Shown in pieces: positions 51,501-60,549 of a stretch of 64,000 nt of DNA. This stretch comes from Amphritea atlantica (GTDB lineage: Bacteria; Pseudomonadota; Gammaproteobacteria; Pseudomonadales; Balneatricaceae), in NCBI RefSeq assembly GCF_900111095.1, contig NZ_FOGB01000015.1, positions 1 to 64,000 on the forward strand. The letters run 5' to 3'. Below the pieces are notes generated by a model, which worked only from the letters and a program-made list of their open reading frames with translations, ran no database searches and had not been told where the DNA came from. A program made the translations under genes and the position numbers. Every line of letters starts with the position of its first letter. Position 1 is the stretch's first letter.

Positions 51501-51606
51501 TAAGGTTTCTGAGCCGGATAAGCAGAGAGTTTGCTCTATTCTTGATATTGAAATTAAGAAGCAGAGGCAGATTGAGTTTAATAATAAAGGTTCTAAAATA
51601 AAGTGA
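48547..51606 (+). CDS. Calcineurin-like phosphoesterase fused to a P-loop NTPase (STAND-like)
   Basis: A 1019-residue protein. Residues 1-300 are a metallophosphoesterase with all motifs: D10-x-H12, GD48, GNHD (87-90), HH (203-204) and GHEH (231-234). Residues about 365-640 are a P-loop NTPase with Walker A GCEKSGKT (383-390) and Walker B VVFIDG (452-457). The remaining 380 residues are helical, with a charged coiled-coil part near 790-850, and match nothing I know. No membrane segment or signal is present. The gene is strikingly AT-rich against its neighbours, a sign of transfer. The design (effector, NTPase switch, helical sensor) is that of STAND immune proteins. Defence is an inference. 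Confidence 0.85.
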   Translation: MSLIIVHLSDIHIKTDKDGILSKVESLADVVRSYQNKKDSCAIVVSGDIAFSGNKSQYLLAASFFNGVIDRTKGCFSRDVSFVFAPGNHDCDFSDNPVRDVLIDSLKSLEPESNVKSAIIDQCIAVQDEYFNFRDAFRDGLVEENKLWSKYIFNFEGKSVCFESLNFSWSSQISEQQGGLIYPPSLFNGKAEESFDLRIFVFHHPLNWFKQGQYQSLRSKVRNLSDITLSGHEHVDSVSSTDDAREGTSVLIEGCCFQETGDSSFSEFGVLSIDLNEYVFSYEKYSFHDEKYVKVDTNLARKIFSKTSVNNSNKIKLKDEFIVWLTDPGANFSHPYKNKLLLSDIFVYPDIEEFSTSIESEGYFKSSVLLNYIEEEEKVFIKGCEKSGKTSLVKSLYFLFYENGYYPLFIDASKINRVASKDLGKLYDEVISDQYGIDSSQEYKSLSRESRVVFIDGFDKARVSDRYQIKVLEYFSDLFDKIIVTADDLMDVGEILISESTEVLSDFKHYKIRHFGNKLRYELIKKWRSLGDDYNLSQKELLVRVDSAEKTLNSVIGKNLVPKIPIYILTILQSLESGNKSDFHNGGLGHYYHYLITEALGKVKVSLEELDEFFGYLGQLSWFFYSHPTPDYVARSDIEKFTDVYSEEYTKISCDERIRILVDARVLIENGGGLSFCYPYIYYYFLGQYIAQNIVGNEEIQGVVSKCCNHLYMKEYSNIILFTIHHTKDRDLVSDIISNLKNIFDEHLPISFDGDTESISKFVGDTASMVYQELNPDDVRMEKSEFKDKIEDKLDTLDVKERECENELDILSKMNKMFKIIDILGQMLKSYYGTIRNSDKKDYMFEIFNAPLRALRDFYLFLETNNDTLVIEIEEYLRSKNGDLDPAERKKLAEMFSYEIVGMVTTSFIMKPAASVASTNLRSVIHDVIDENSTTAFKLIKVASDLELPGLIPFDQISDLSKSTNGDMFARRVLQTIVLNHLYLFKVSEPDKQRVCSILDIEIKKQRQIEFNNKGSKIK

Positions 51607-51689
51607 TATCTGTAATTTAAATGTTGATTTTATTTGGTTGGATAGTAAAAAAAGTTTGATAATAAATTCTGATTGAGCTTGAATAAATA

Positions 51690-51719
51690 CAAAAAGCCCA
51701 GCATCACTGCTCGGCTTTT
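51690..51719 (+). terminator. Rho-independent terminator after the phosphoesterase-NTPase gene
   Basis: The stem AAAAAGCC-C-AGCA / TGCT-C-GGCTTTTT with loop TCAC ends in a T-run, about 84 bp after the stop. Confidence 0.8.
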
Positions 51720-51725
51720 TGCTTT

Positions 51726-51786
51726 TTCTAGCTACTAGCAAGCGGCGGAGCCGCGTCTAGCGAGTCGCGGAGCGACGTTCTAGCTA
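51726..51786 (-). repeat. CTAG hairpin array, two units, reverse orientation
   Basis: CTAG-bounded stems GCGGC-GGA-GCCGC and GTCGC-GGA-GCGAC, inserted exactly between the terminator of the upstream gene and the terminator of valS. Confidence 0.85.
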
Positions 51787-51789
51787 CTT

Positions 51790-51819
51790 AAAATAGAATC
51801 CTCAGAGGGATTCTATTTT
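51790..51819 (-). terminator. Terminator overlapping the valS stop codon
   Basis: A 12-bp perfect stem AAAATAGAATCC / GGATTCTATTTT with a 6-base loop. The valS TGA (51802-51804) lies in the loop, so the last valS codons form the first arm. A T-run follows on the minus strand, and it is symmetrical. Confidence 0.85.
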
Positions 51820-54663
51820 TCCATACTGCTCACTCAACTGCCCCAGCGAAGCCTTATACTCCGCCAGCTTCTCCCGCTCTTTAGCAACAACCGCCTCCGG
51901 CGCATTAGCCACAAACTTGTCGTTGCTCAGTTTACCTGCCAGACGTCCGGCTTCTTTCTCCAGCTTGTCCATCTCTTTCTTCAGACGGGCCAGTTCGGCG
52001 TCTTTGTCGATCAGGCCAGCCATCGGTACCAGGACCTGCATATCGCCAACCAGCTGTACCGCTGACATCGGTTCTTCATCGCCCGGGTTGAGCCAGGTGA
52101 CGGAAGCCAGTGAGGCGAGTTTGGCGAGGAAGGCTTTGTTGGCTTCGAGACGGGTTTTATCGTCGGCGCTGCCGTTTTTGATCAGGATATCCAACCCTTT
52201 GGCGGGTGAGATGCCCATCTCGCCACGGATGTTACGGACGCCGGTGATAACGCCTTTCAGCCAGTTGATATCGGCTTCAGCGGCGGCATCATGTTTCGCT
52301 TCATTGGCAACCGGGTAGGGTTGCAGCATGATGGTCTCACCGTCGACACCGGCCACTCCTTTAATGGACTGCCAGATCTCTTCGGTGATGTATGGCATGA
52401 TCGGGTGGGTCAGGCGCAGGATCACTTCCAGTACCCGTACCAGGGTGCGGCGGGTGCCACGCTTGGCTTCCGCTGAGGCGTTGTCATCCCACAATACCGG
52501 TTTGGACAGTTCCAGATACCAGCCACAGTATTCGTTCCAGATGAAGTCATACAGGGTCTGGGACGCCAGATCGAAACGGTATTCGTCCAGGTGTTTGGTC
52601 ACTTCGGCTTCGACTTTCTGCAGCTCGCTGGCGATCCAGCGATCGGCCAGAGATAGCTCGATTTCACTATCTGATGCGAGTTGACCGCAGTCTTCACCCT
52701 CGGTGTTCATCTGCACATAACGGGCAGCGTTCCAGAGTTTGTTACAGAAGTTGCGGTAACCTTCCAGACGCTTCACATCCCAGTTGATGTCGCGGCCGGT
52801 GGAGGCCAGCGCCGCCAGGGTGAATCGCATCGCATCGGTACCGTGGGCCGCGATTCCCTCAGGAAACTGCTTTTCGGTCCGCTTGGCGATCTTCTCCGCC
52901 AGTTGTGGCTGCATCATATTACCGGTACGTTTCTCCAGCAGTTCTGGCAGGCTGATACCGTCGATCATATCCAGCGGATCAAGCACGTTACCCTTGGACT
53001 TGGACATCTTGTCGCCGTTTTCATCCCGGATCAGACCGGTGACATAAACGGTTTTGAACGGTACCTGGGGCTTGTCGTTTTCATCTTTGATCAGATGCAT
53101 GGTCATCATCATCATCCGGGCAACCCAGAAGAAGATGATATCGAAGCCGGTCACCAGCACATCGGTGGGGTGGAACGTCTGCAGACGCTCGGTATTTTCC
53201 GGCCAGCCCAGGGTGCCGAAGGTCCACAGACCGGAGCTGAACCAGGTGTCCAGTACGTCATCGTCCTGACGCAGCTCTGTTTCCAGATCCAGGCCATATT
53301 TTTCCCGTGCAGCATCGGCATCTTTGGCGACGTAGACATTGCCTTCGTTATCGTAGAATGCCGGAATCCGGTGGCCCCACCACAGCTGACGGGAGATACA
53401 CCAGTCCTGAATATCCCGCATCCAGGCGAAGAACATGTTTTCGTACTGCTTCGGTACAAACTTGATATCACCGTTTTCAACCGCTTCAACGGCAGGGCCG
53501 GAGAGGGTCTTGGCATCGGCAAACCACTGGTCGGTGAGCATCGGTTCGATCACCACACCGCCACGGTCACCGTAGGGGATGGTCATTGCGTTTTCTTCGA
53601 TCTTCACCAGCAGACCGGCGGCTTCCATATCGGCAACGATCTCGCGACGGGCGGCGAAACGCTCCATGCCACGGTATTTTTCCGGCAGGGTTTTGTCGAT
53701 CTCGTGGTTTTCGCTGCCATCGGTATTGAAGGTCTCGGCCTCATCACGGATATCGCCGTTGAGGGTAAGGATGTTGATCATCGGCAGCTTGCAGCGCTTG
53801 CCTACTTCATTATCGTTGAAGTCGTGGGCCGGGGTGATCTTCACACAACCGGAACCTTTCTCCATATCGGCGTGTTCATCGCCGACAATGGGGATGCGAC
53901 GGTTAACCAGCGGCAGGATGATCTCTTTGCCGATCAGGTCTTTAAAGCGCTCATCATCCGGGTTAACGGCGACACCGGTATCACCCAGCATGGTTTCCGG
54001 ACGGGTGGTACCCACCACCAGATAGTCATCACCGGCAGCGGTTTTAACACCATCCGCCAGCGGGTAACGCAGATACCACATCTTACCTTTCACTTCGCGG
54101 TTCTCCACTTCCAGATCGGAGATCGCGGTGTGCAGTTTCGGGTCCCAGTTGACCAGACGTTTGCCACGGTAGATCAGGCCTTCGTCATACAGGCGGATAA
54201 ACACTTCCTGCACGGCGTTGTAGAAGCCGGAGTCCATGGTGAAACGTTCGCTTGGCCAGTCAACGGAGTCACCCAGACGGCGCATCTGGTTGGTGATCAT
54301 GCCACCGGATTCCGCTTTCCACTCCCAGATCTTTTCGATAAAGGCATCGCGGCCGAGATCGTGGCGGGTTTTCTGCTCTTCGGCGGCCAGCTTACGTTCA
54401 ACCACCATCTGGGTGGCGATACCGGCGTGGTCAGTACCGACCTGCCACAGTGTGTTCTTACCCTTCATCCGCTGATAACGGATCAGCGCATCCATGATGG
54501 TGTGCTGGAAAGCATGACCCATATGCAGACTGCCGGTGACATTCGGCGGCGGGATCATAATGCTGTAGGCCTCGCCTTCACCGGAGGGGGCAAAGTAACC
54601 TTTCTCTTCCCAGGTTTTGTACCAGGATTTCTCGATCTCGTGCGGCTGGTAAGTGGTATCCAT
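51802..54663 (-). CDS. valS: Valyl-tRNA synthetase
   Basis: Class I aminoacyl-tRNA synthetase of 953 residues that charges tRNA-Val and edits Thr-tRNA. The HIGH motif is in [16 protein letters not shown] near residue 45, the KMSKS motif is in [11 protein letters not shown] in the middle, and the CP1 editing domain and C-terminal coiled coil (residues about 885-950, Lys/Glu/Leu rich) are present. Length is normal. Upstream and downstream gaps are CTAG hairpin arrays. In many gammaproteobacteria valS follows holC and pepA. Here holC-pepA lie to its right on the same strand, separated by about 1.5 kb of repeats. Confidence 0.97.
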   Translation of the reverse strand: MDTTYQPHEIEKSWYKTWEEKGYFAPSGEGEAYSIMIPPPNVTGSLHMGHAFQHTIMDALIRYQRMKGKNTLWQVGTDHAGIATQMVVERKLAAEEQKTRHDLGRDAFIEKIWEWKAESGGMITNQMRRLGDSVDWPSERFTMDSGFYNAVQEVFIRLYDEGLIYRGKRLVNWDPKLHTAISDLEVENREVKGKMWYLRYPLADGVKTAAGDDYLVVGTTRPETMLGDTGVAVNPDDERFKDLIGKEIILPLVNRRIPIVGDEHADMEKGSGCVKITPAHDFNDNEVGKRCKLPMINILTLNGDIRDEAETFNTDGSENHEIDKTLPEKYRGMERFAARREIVADMEAAGLLVKIEENAMTIPYGDRGGVVIEPMLTDQWFADAKTLSGPAVEAVENGDIKFVPKQYENMFFAWMRDIQDWCISRQLWWGHRIPAFYDNEGNVYVAKDADAAREKYGLDLETELRQDDDVLDTWFSSGLWTFGTLGWPENTERLQTFHPTDVLVTGFDIIFFWVARMMMMTMHLIKDENDKPQVPFKTVYVTGLIRDENGDKMSKSKGNVLDPLDMIDGISLPELLEKRTGNMMQPQLAEKIAKRTEKQFPEGIAAHGTDAMRFTLAALASTGRDINWDVKRLEGYRNFCNKLWNAARYVQMNTEGEDCGQLASDSEIELSLADRWIASELQKVEAEVTKHLDEYRFDLASQTLYDFIWNEYCGWYLELSKPVLWDDNASAEAKRGTRRTLVRVLEVILRLTHPIMPYITEEIWQSIKGVAGVDGETIMLQPYPVANEAKHDAAAEADINWLKGVITGVRNIRGEMGISPAKGLDILIKNGSADDKTRLEANKAFLAKLASLASVTWLNPGDEEPMSAVQLVGDMQVLVPMAGLIDKDAELARLKKEMDKLEKEAGRLAGKLSNDKFVANAPEAVVAKEREKLAEYKASLGQLSEQYGKIESL

Positions 54664-54734
54664 TAAATGACCGTGCTCTCAAGGCTTGAATTAGTGCAAA
54701 AAAATAGTCGCATATTATAGCGCCGGGGGGCTTA

Positions 54735-55196
54735 AGTAGCTAGAACGGAAACTTCGTTTCCTGCTAGGAGTTAGGTACTTGCAAAAAACGCGAGAGTGGC
54801 TAGAACGGAAACTTCGTTTCCTGCTAGTGGTTAGACGCGACTGCGTCGCTTGCTAGGAAGAGCTAAGATTAAAAGCTTCTGGTGAATTGGCCGGGTATGG
54901 GTTTTATCTTTTTCTAGCAAGCGCAGCGTTCTAGCGACTAGCAGTCGCGCAGCGACGTTCTAAGGATCGGCCGCTAGACGTGCTTCGCACTTGCTAGAGG
55001 CTCGCACAAAACGCGAGAGTAGCTAGAACGGAAACGTTGTTTCCTGCTAGGAGTTAGACGCGACTGCGTCGCTTGCTAGGAAAAGCTAAGATTAAAAGCT
55101 TCTGGTGAATTGGCCGGGTGTGGGTTTTATCTTTTTCTAGCAAGCGCAGCGTTCTAGCGACTAGCAGTCGCGCAGCGACGTTCTAGCCACTTAATT
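54735..55196. repeat. CTAG hairpin array with a direct duplication of about 222 bp
   Basis: Forward GGAAAC and GCGAC units, a unique spacer (AAGATTAAAAGCTTCTGG to TTTATCTTTTT), then reverse units GCGC and GTCGC-GCA-GCGAC. The block 54829-54962 recurs at 55051-55186 with few changes. A GTGC-TTC-GCAC hairpin lies at 54980-54990 between the copies, and a GGAAAC-GTT-GTTTCC variant lies at about 55030. This is the main reason for the long gap between valS and holC. Confidence 0.9.
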
Positions 55197-55273
55197 ACCG
55201 AATGGGATTCCCATTGTGAACTGCGTGTTTTTTTGAACTAGACTCATTGCCAGAAACAACAAAAGGAATTGTT

Positions 55274-55615
55274 ATGAGTTATGAAGACCTGGATGTATGG
55301 AAGCGTGCTTGTCGATTGAGTTGTGAGGTGTATACCGTTCTTTCCCGCTGCCGGGATTTTGGTTTCAGGGATCAGATAACCCGCAGTAGTTTGTCGATAC
55401 CCAGTAATATCGCTGAGGGGTTTGAGCGGGGATCACTCAAGGAGAAGCGGCAATTTCTCTACTATGCCAAGGGTTCGCTCGCTGAGCTGAAAACCCAGGT
55501 TTATATCGGTCAGCGAATTGGTTACATCCATACGGAGCGAGGCTGTGACTGGCGAAAGGAGCTGGATGAGATTCAGAAAATGCTGGCCACACTGATTAAA
55601 TCAACGGAGCCCTGA
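55274..55615 (+). CDS. Four-helix-bundle protein (23S rRNA IVP family)
   Basis: A 113-residue protein of the 23S rRNA-intervening-sequence / four-helix-bundle family. Signatures are YEDLDVWKRACRLS, FGFRDQITRSSLSIPSNIAEGFERGS and FLYYAKGSLAELKTQ. Related proteins are encoded in rRNA intervening sequences or serve as accessory factors of retroelements, but no rRNA or reverse transcriptase is in this window. A GGAA site precedes the ATG at 55274. It sits alone within CTAG repeats, the only gene inside a 1.5-kb repeat block. Confidence 0.88.
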   Translation: MSYEDLDVWKRACRLSCEVYTVLSRCRDFGFRDQITRSSLSIPSNIAEGFERGSLKEKRQFLYYAKGSLAELKTQVYIGQRIGYIHTERGCDWRKELDEIQKMLATLIKSTEP

Positions 55616-55883
55616 GCGCGGTTGCTTTTTTTAGCTGCTGGCAAACTACGTTATGACGCGCAGAAGCTAGACGTGCTGCGCACTTGCTAGTGGTTAGGTA
55701 CTCGCAAAAAAACGCGAGAGTGGCTAGAACGGAAACTTCGTTTCCTGCTAGTGGTTAGACGCGACTGCGTCGCTTGCTAGGAAAAGCGAAGATTAAAAGC
55801 TTCTGGTGAATTGGCCGGGTGTGGGTTATATCTTTTTCTAGCGTCTAGCTGCTCTGGCGTTTTATGTGAGCTCTGCTTTTTTA

Positions 55884-55907
55884 TCGCCGCGAGGGAGCGC
55901 CTCCTAC
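55884..55907 (-). repeat. GTAG-type REP element
   Basis: Reads GTAGGAGGCGCTCCCTCGCGG on the minus strand with an internal stem. Same class as the copies at 56016 and 60765. Confidence 0.6.
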
Positions 55908-56015
55908 GAACACGTATTACGAGCCATAGCGAGATTTTGCTTTTTCTAGTGACTAGCAAGCGACGAAGGAGCGTCTAACAAGTCGCGCAGCGACGTCTTG
56001 CCTCTGCTTGTTAAA

Positions 56016-56038
56016 TCGCTGCAGGATGCAGCTCCTAC
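56016..56038 (-). repeat. GTAG-type REP element
   Basis: Reads GTAGGAGCTGCATCC then TGCAGCGA on the minus strand, stem GCTGCA / TGCAGC. It is very like pseudomonad REPs. Confidence 0.65.
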
Positions 56039-56128
56039 ATAAGAGTTTTAAAACCGCAGTGAGTGTTGTTGCTTTTTCTAGCGACTAGCAAGCGACGAAG
56101 GAGCGTCTAACAAGTCACGCAGTGACGT

Positions 56129-56563
56129 CTAGCTACTGCTCTTACGCATATCATGCATCTTCGGTGTGATGCCGTTGTTTTTGTAGAGGGCGAAGTTTTT
56201 CCGGGTGGCGGCGAGGATGTCGGGTTGCTGAATAACGATCTCGAGGATGCGGTCGAATTTCAGGGTTTCTTCTGAGGCATCCAGCGCCAGGTTGATGTAG
56301 ACATCGCGGTGTTGCGGTAGCTGATCGCCCCAGCCGATCTGCACCGGGGCGTCGGGTTTGCTGTTGAGCAGGCCGTGGGGGATGAAGGCGTCGGCGCGAT
56401 AATCCCACAATAGCTGATCCAGACGTTCCGCCTCGGTTTCACCGGCGACGTGGATATAGGCGTTGAGGCCGTGGCCCAGCACTTTATCCGCCAGACGGCA
56501 GAGAAAGGCGGTGCGACTCTCCGGGTCGGCATCCGGCAAAACATAGAAATCAGCCTGGCTCAT
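56129..56563 (-). CDS. holC: DNA polymerase III chi subunit HolC
   Basis: Chi subunit of the polymerase III clamp-loader complex, which contacts SSB. The 144-residue protein starts at MSQADFYVLPDADPES (ATG at 56563). Family features are FLCRLADKVLGHGLNAYIHV, QLLWDYRADAFIPHGLL and the ILEIVIQQP segment. It is followed after an unusual gap by the repeats toward valS. The final codons KSSS and the TAG stop fall in a CTAG repeat boundary (56129-56132), so the repeat supplies the natural stop. It is 146 bp downstream of pepA, the usual neighbour. Confidence 0.92.
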   Translation of the reverse strand: MSQADFYVLPDADPESRTAFLCRLADKVLGHGLNAYIHVAGETEAERLDQLLWDYRADAFIPHGLLNSKPDAPVQIGWGDQLPQHRDVYINLALDASEETLKFDRILEIVIQQPDILAATRKNFALYKNNGITPKMHDMRKSSS

Positions 56564-56709
56564 ATTAACTATCCCGCTTGAATCGTTGAACAACGATGAA
56601 TTCGCTGGATTAGCGGCGCAGGCAGCGCTGAAATCATTGAAAGCCGCTGCCGTTTTGCAAGGGCTTTGCAGACAATGATCAGCACTGCCGTAACCGTTAA
56701 ACGCTGGAT

Positions 56710-58209
56710 TTATTCGTCGTCAGCCAGATCATCTACCTGTGCAATCAGGTGCTGACACAGCAGTGGTACACAGCGGCCGGTGGCACCTTTCGATTTACCG
56801 TTGCTGTTCCAGGCGACGCCGGCGATATCCAGGTGTGCCCAGCGATACTTTTTGGTGAACCGGGACAGGAAGCAGGCCGCAGTGATGGTGCCAGCGGCGG
56901 GTCCGCCAATGTTACCCATATCGGCAAAGTTGCTGTCCAGCTGTTCCTGATACTCATCCCAGAGGGGCAGACGCCAGGCTTTATCCGCGGCAAATTCACC
57001 GGCGGCCAGCAGATCGTCCGCCAGCAGGTCGTCATTAGAGAGCAGGCCGGTTGCATGGTTACCCAGGGCAACGATACAGGCACCGGTCAGGGTGGCGATA
57101 TCGACGACGGTTTCCGGTTCAAAACGTTCGGCGTAGGTGAGCGCATCACACAGCACCAGTCGTCCTTCGGCATCGGTATTCAGAATTTCAACGGTCTGGC
57201 CGGACATGGTGGTGACGATATCACCGGGCTTGGAGGCGTTGCCGGAAGGCATGTTCTCTGCAGCGGCGACAATGCCGACGACATTGAGATCCAGCCCCAG
57301 TTGCGTCAGTGCTTCCATGGTGCCGATGACACTGGCCGCGCCGCACATATCAAACTTCATCTCATCCATCTTGGCGCCCGGCTTCAGACTGATGCCGCCG
57401 GTGTCGAAGGTGATCCCTTTGCCCACCAGTACGTGAGGCTGTTGATCCGGCTCGCCGCCTTTGTATTCCATCACAATCAGTTTGGATGGCTCAGAGCTGC
57501 CTTTGCCGACTGACAACAGGGAGTGCATACCCAGTTTTTCCATCTCATCTTCGTTGAGGATGGTGGTGCTCAGATCTTCACAGCTTGCCGCCAGTGCCAG
57601 CGCTTTTTCAGCCAGATAAGAGGGCGTGCAGATGTTGCCTGGCAGGTTGCCCAGTTCGCGGGCGGTGTCGATACCGTTGGCGATAGCTGAACCGTCGCTG
57701 ATAGAGAACTCCCCCAGTTCGGCATCATCCTGACTCAGCAGGAAGGCGATGCTTTCCAGATTGAGTGGATCAGCTTTTTTGCTCTTGGTAGCGTCATACT
57801 GGTACAGCTCTGCGCTGGCCCATTCGGTGTTGTGACGCAGTTGGCGGTAGAGGTCCTGATCGGCACTTTCCAGTCCATCCAGAGCGATCACTGCGGTCTT
57901 GCAACGAATCGCTTTGAGGCTGGCCATGATGCTCTTGATGATCTTCAGCTGATTACGGTCGCTGCGCTCATCGGCTTTACCAAGGCCCACCAGTAGCACC
58001 CGGCTGGCGCTGATACCGGGAACCTTATGCAGTAGCAGGGTTTCACCCGCCTTGCCGTTGTGATCGCCGAGCACCTCTTTGAGGTAGCCCGCTGATGCCT
58101 TGTTGACCAGATCAGCAGAGGGGGCTAGCTCGCCATCAGGGGCAACGCCGACGATTAAACAGTCAGTTTCAAGGGATTCTACTGAACCGGTAACGATTTC
58201 AAATTCCAT
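56710..58209 (-). CDS. pepA: Leucyl aminopeptidase PepA
   Basis: M17-family dizinc/dimanganese aminopeptidase of 499 residues that also can bind DNA in E. coli. The catalytic segment [18 protein letters not shown] and the metal ligands in [17 protein letters not shown] and [14 protein letters not shown] are present. I choose the ATG at 58209 (MEFEIV), preceded by GGAGAAAGC. A longer start at 58224 would place the ribosome-binding site inside the gene. It is divergent from lptF. Order pepA then holC is conserved in gammaproteobacteria. Confidence 0.96.
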   Translation of the reverse strand: MEFEIVTGSVESLETDCLIVGVAPDGELAPSADLVNKASAGYLKEVLGDHNGKAGETLLLHKVPGISASRVLLVGLGKADERSDRNQLKIIKSIMASLKAIRCKTAVIALDGLESADQDLYRQLRHNTEWASAELYQYDATKSKKADPLNLESIAFLLSQDDAELGEFSISDGSAIANGIDTARELGNLPGNICTPSYLAEKALALAASCEDLSTTILNEDEMEKLGMHSLLSVGKGSSEPSKLIVMEYKGGEPDQQPHVLVGKGITFDTGGISLKPGAKMDEMKFDMCGAASVIGTMEALTQLGLDLNVVGIVAAAENMPSGNASKPGDIVTTMSGQTVEILNTDAEGRLVLCDALTYAERFEPETVVDIATLTGACIVALGNHATGLLSNDDLLADDLLAAGEFAADKAWRLPLWDEYQEQLDSNFADMGNIGGPAAGTITAACFLSRFTKKYRWAHLDIAGVAWNSNGKSKGATGRCVPLLCQHLIAQVDDLADDE

Positions 58210-58388
58210 GCTTTCTCCACACAAGACATCGTGCTTGGTTTATAAGATAATGACGCACCGGCGCAACCTGTATCTGTTGCCCGGTTTTTAATTTGATACC
58301 CGGATTTTATCCTAATGCCGCAGAAACAAAACCCTGTTTTCGGTATCAGAGAGAATTCTTTACCTGCAATTACACAGGATATGGCAGT

Positions 58389-59492
58389 TTGATTATCTTT
58401 CGCTACCTGGCCAAAGAGGTGTTGATCAGCATGGCCGCAGTCACTCTGGTGCTGCTGTTGATCATTATGAGTGGTCGTTTTATCAGTTATCTGAGTATCG
58501 CTGCGGCCGGTGAGATACCGATGGAAGCGGTATTTTACTACCTTCTGTACCGAATGCCCGGTTTTCTTGAACTGATTTTGCCGCTGGGACTGTTTCTGGG
58601 CATTCTGCTGGCCTACGGTCGTCTCTATCTGGAAAGCGAGATGGTGGTGCTGCAGGCCACCGGTATGAGTCAGCGCCGTTTGACCATGTATACCCTGGGG
58701 CCGGCGCTGTTTACCGCTCTGCTGGTATCACTGATGAGTCTCTATCTCTCGCCTGTGGGCGCTAATCAGACCGAGATTATGCTGCAGAAACAGCGCAATA
58801 TCGGTGAGTTTGATGTGATTACCGAGGGGCGCTTTCAAACCATGCCCAGGGGCAACCGGGTCACCTATATCGAAAATCTGGATAGTCTCAGCGGCACCAT
58901 GAGGGGGGTGTTTATCTCTGAGAAGGTTAAGGTGGATAACCGGGAGCAGGCGGTGATGGTGGTGGCTGAGAAGGGGCGCAGTTATACCAATCCTGACACC
59001 GGCATACGTTACCTGGTGCTGGATAATGGCTATCGTTATGAGGGCAACCCCGGAGAAGCGGACTATCGTCAGATTCAGTTTCAGGAATATGGGATCCGTC
59101 TGCCGGATCAGCAACCGATTCAGCAGGTAAATGAACTCTACTCCCTGCCGACCACTAAGCTGTTTGATGGCAGTGCCGCAGAACGGGCGCAACTGCACTG
59201 GCGCTTGTCGTTGCCGATGCTGACGCTGATTGTTGCGCTGCTGGCGGTGCCCCTGAGTAAAACCAATCCCCGACAGGGGCGCTATGCCAAGCTGATACCC
59301 TCTATTCTGCTCTATATGGCTTATCTGATGTTGCTTACCAATATACGTAAATATATTGAGCGTGACGGGGGAGAGGTGATACTGCTGTGGCTGGTACATC
59401 TGCTGTTCTTTGCGCTGGCCATGGGGCTGTTATATGTCGATGGTTCATGGAAAAAACTGCTGGGACGGCGGAGGGCTGATCATGCTGTTTAA
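58389..59492 (+). CDS. lptF: LPS export permease LptF
   Basis: Inner-membrane permease of the LptB2FGC complex that moves lipopolysaccharide from the inner membrane to the Lpt bridge. It has six TM helices in two blocks around a periplasmic beta-jellyroll (about 130-270). I choose the TTG at 58389 (protein MIIFRYLAKEV), as LptF proteins begin this way and an AGGA site lies 9 bases upstream. The longer frame from 58293 includes 32 unconserved residues. It overlaps lptG by 11 bp and is divergent from pepA, the standard arrangement. Confidence 0.93.
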   Translation: MIIFRYLAKEVLISMAAVTLVLLLIIMSGRFISYLSIAAAGEIPMEAVFYYLLYRMPGFLELILPLGLFLGILLAYGRLYLESEMVVLQATGMSQRRLTMYTLGPALFTALLVSLMSLYLSPVGANQTEIMLQKQRNIGEFDVITEGRFQTMPRGNRVTYIENLDSLSGTMRGVFISEKVKVDNREQAVMVVAEKGRSYTNPDTGIRYLVLDNGYRYEGNPGEADYRQIQFQEYGIRLPDQQPIQQVNELYSLPTTKLFDGSAAERAQLHWRLSLPMLTLIVALLAVPLSKTNPRQGRYAKLIPSILLYMAYLMLLTNIRKYIERDGGEVILLWLVHLLFFALAMGLLYVDGSWKKLLGRRRADHAV

Positions 59493-60549
59493 GCTGGATC
59501 GTTATGTCGGTAAGCAGGTTTTACTCAGCATTATGGTGGTGATGCTGATTGTGGTTGGTCTGGACTTTCTGTTCCAGATTATCGATGAGATGTCGGAGCT
59601 CAATGAGGGCTATACGCTGATTATCGCACTGGGGTATTCCGCCCTGAATATGCCCGCCGCGTTTTATGAATATCTGCCGCTGGGATGCCTGGTTGGCTGT
59701 CTTCTTGGGCTTGGCGGACTGGCAAACGGGAGTGAGCTGACGGTGATGCGGGCTGCCGGGGTGTCGGTGTGGCGTCTGGTGCGGATGGTATTAAAGCCGG
59801 TGATTGTGCTCGCGGTAGTGGCGCTGTTTCTGGGGGAATATGTGGCACCCTATGCCGGCGCACTGGGGGAGAGTATCCGCGCTCAGCACCTTAATCGCGG
59901 CACTATCTCCGCCCGTACCGGGGTGTGGCATCGGGAGAATGGCGAGTATATCCATATCAACGTGGTGACCCCTGCCGGCGATATACAGGGCGTTACCCGT
60001 TTGGGTCTTGCCCCCGATAGCAGTCTGTCGTTCAGCAGCTATGCCAAATCGGGCCACTACCAAAACGGCGTCTGGGTGTTGAAGGATGTCGCTGAAACCC
60101 GCTTTCTGGAAAATAAGGACCAGACTCAGGTCCAGCATTATGACTCTCAGGAATGGAATATCGAACTGAACCCTCAGCGACTGAAGGTGTTGATGGTCAA
60201 ACCGAAAGAGATGTCCACCAGCGAGCTGTATCAATACAGTCAGTATCTCGGTGATCAGGAACTGGATAATGATCGCTATATGCAGAGCTTCTGGCGCAAA
60301 GCGTTTCAGCCGCTGGCCATTATCGGACTGGTACTGGTGGCGGTGTCGTTTATCTTTGGCTCATTGCGCAGTGTGTCCTCAGGACAACGTATCATCACCG
60401 GCGTGGTGGTGGGGATGATCTTCAAAATCAGTCAGGATATCCTCGCACCGATGAGCAGTCTCTATAGTATTGACCCGGTCTGGGCTGCGCTGGTGCCGAT
60501 TATGATCTGTATGATGCTGGGCAGCTGGTTGATTAAACGAGCAGGATAA
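59482..60549 (+). CDS. lptG: LPS export permease LptG
   Basis: Second permease of LptB2FGC, 355 residues, starting at MLFKLDRYVGKQV (ATG 59482, with GGAGGG upstream, inside the end of lptF). Six TM helices and a periplasmic jellyroll (about 130-265) are present. C-terminal helices read RKAFQPLAIIGLVLVAVSFIFG, split as RKAFQPLAIIG and LVLVAVSFIFG, and SSGQRIITGVVVGMIFK. The stop codon lies in the first arm of a perfect 18-bp inverted repeat. Translation is coupled to lptF. Confidence 0.95.
   Translation: MLFKLDRYVGKQVLLSIMVVMLIVVGLDFLFQIIDEMSELNEGYTLIIALGYSALNMPAAFYEYLPLGCLVGCLLGLGGLANGSELTVMRAAGVSVWRLVRMVLKPVIVLAVVALFLGEYVAPYAGALGESIRAQHLNRGTISARTGVWHRENGEYIHINVVTPAGDIQGVTRLGLAPDSSLSFSSYAKSGHYQNGVWVLKDVAETRFLENKDQTQVQHYDSQEWNIELNPQRLKVLMVKPKEMSTSELYQYSQYLGDQELDNDRYMQSFWRKAFQPLAIIGLVLVAVSFIFGSLRSVSSGQRIITGVVVGMIFKISQDILAPMSSLYSIDPVWAALVPIMICMMLGSWLIKRAG

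Larger units (their letters stand above)
55632..56128. repeat. CTAG hairpin array with REP elements and mixed orientation
   Basis: Forward units GTGC-TGC-GCAC (55673-55683), CTCGC/GCGAG, GGAAAC-TTC-GTTTCC and GCGAC-TGC-GTCGC are followed by the third copy of the AAGATTAAAAGCTTCTGG spacer. Reverse units (CTAGCAAGCGACGAAGGAGCG and CAAGTCACGCAGTGACG) then occur in two similar blocks near 55950-56000 and 56075-56128. Two GTAG-type REPs are embedded. Confidence 0.88.

Noticed and set aside
52681-54666. 661-codon plus-strand reading frame opposite valS
   Set aside because: It is the antisense shadow of valS. The composition has the low-complexity look of out-of-frame translation, and valS on the minus strand has all catalytic motifs.
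55777-55959. 60-codon minus-strand frame
   Set aside because: It lies completely in CTAG and REP repeat sequence.
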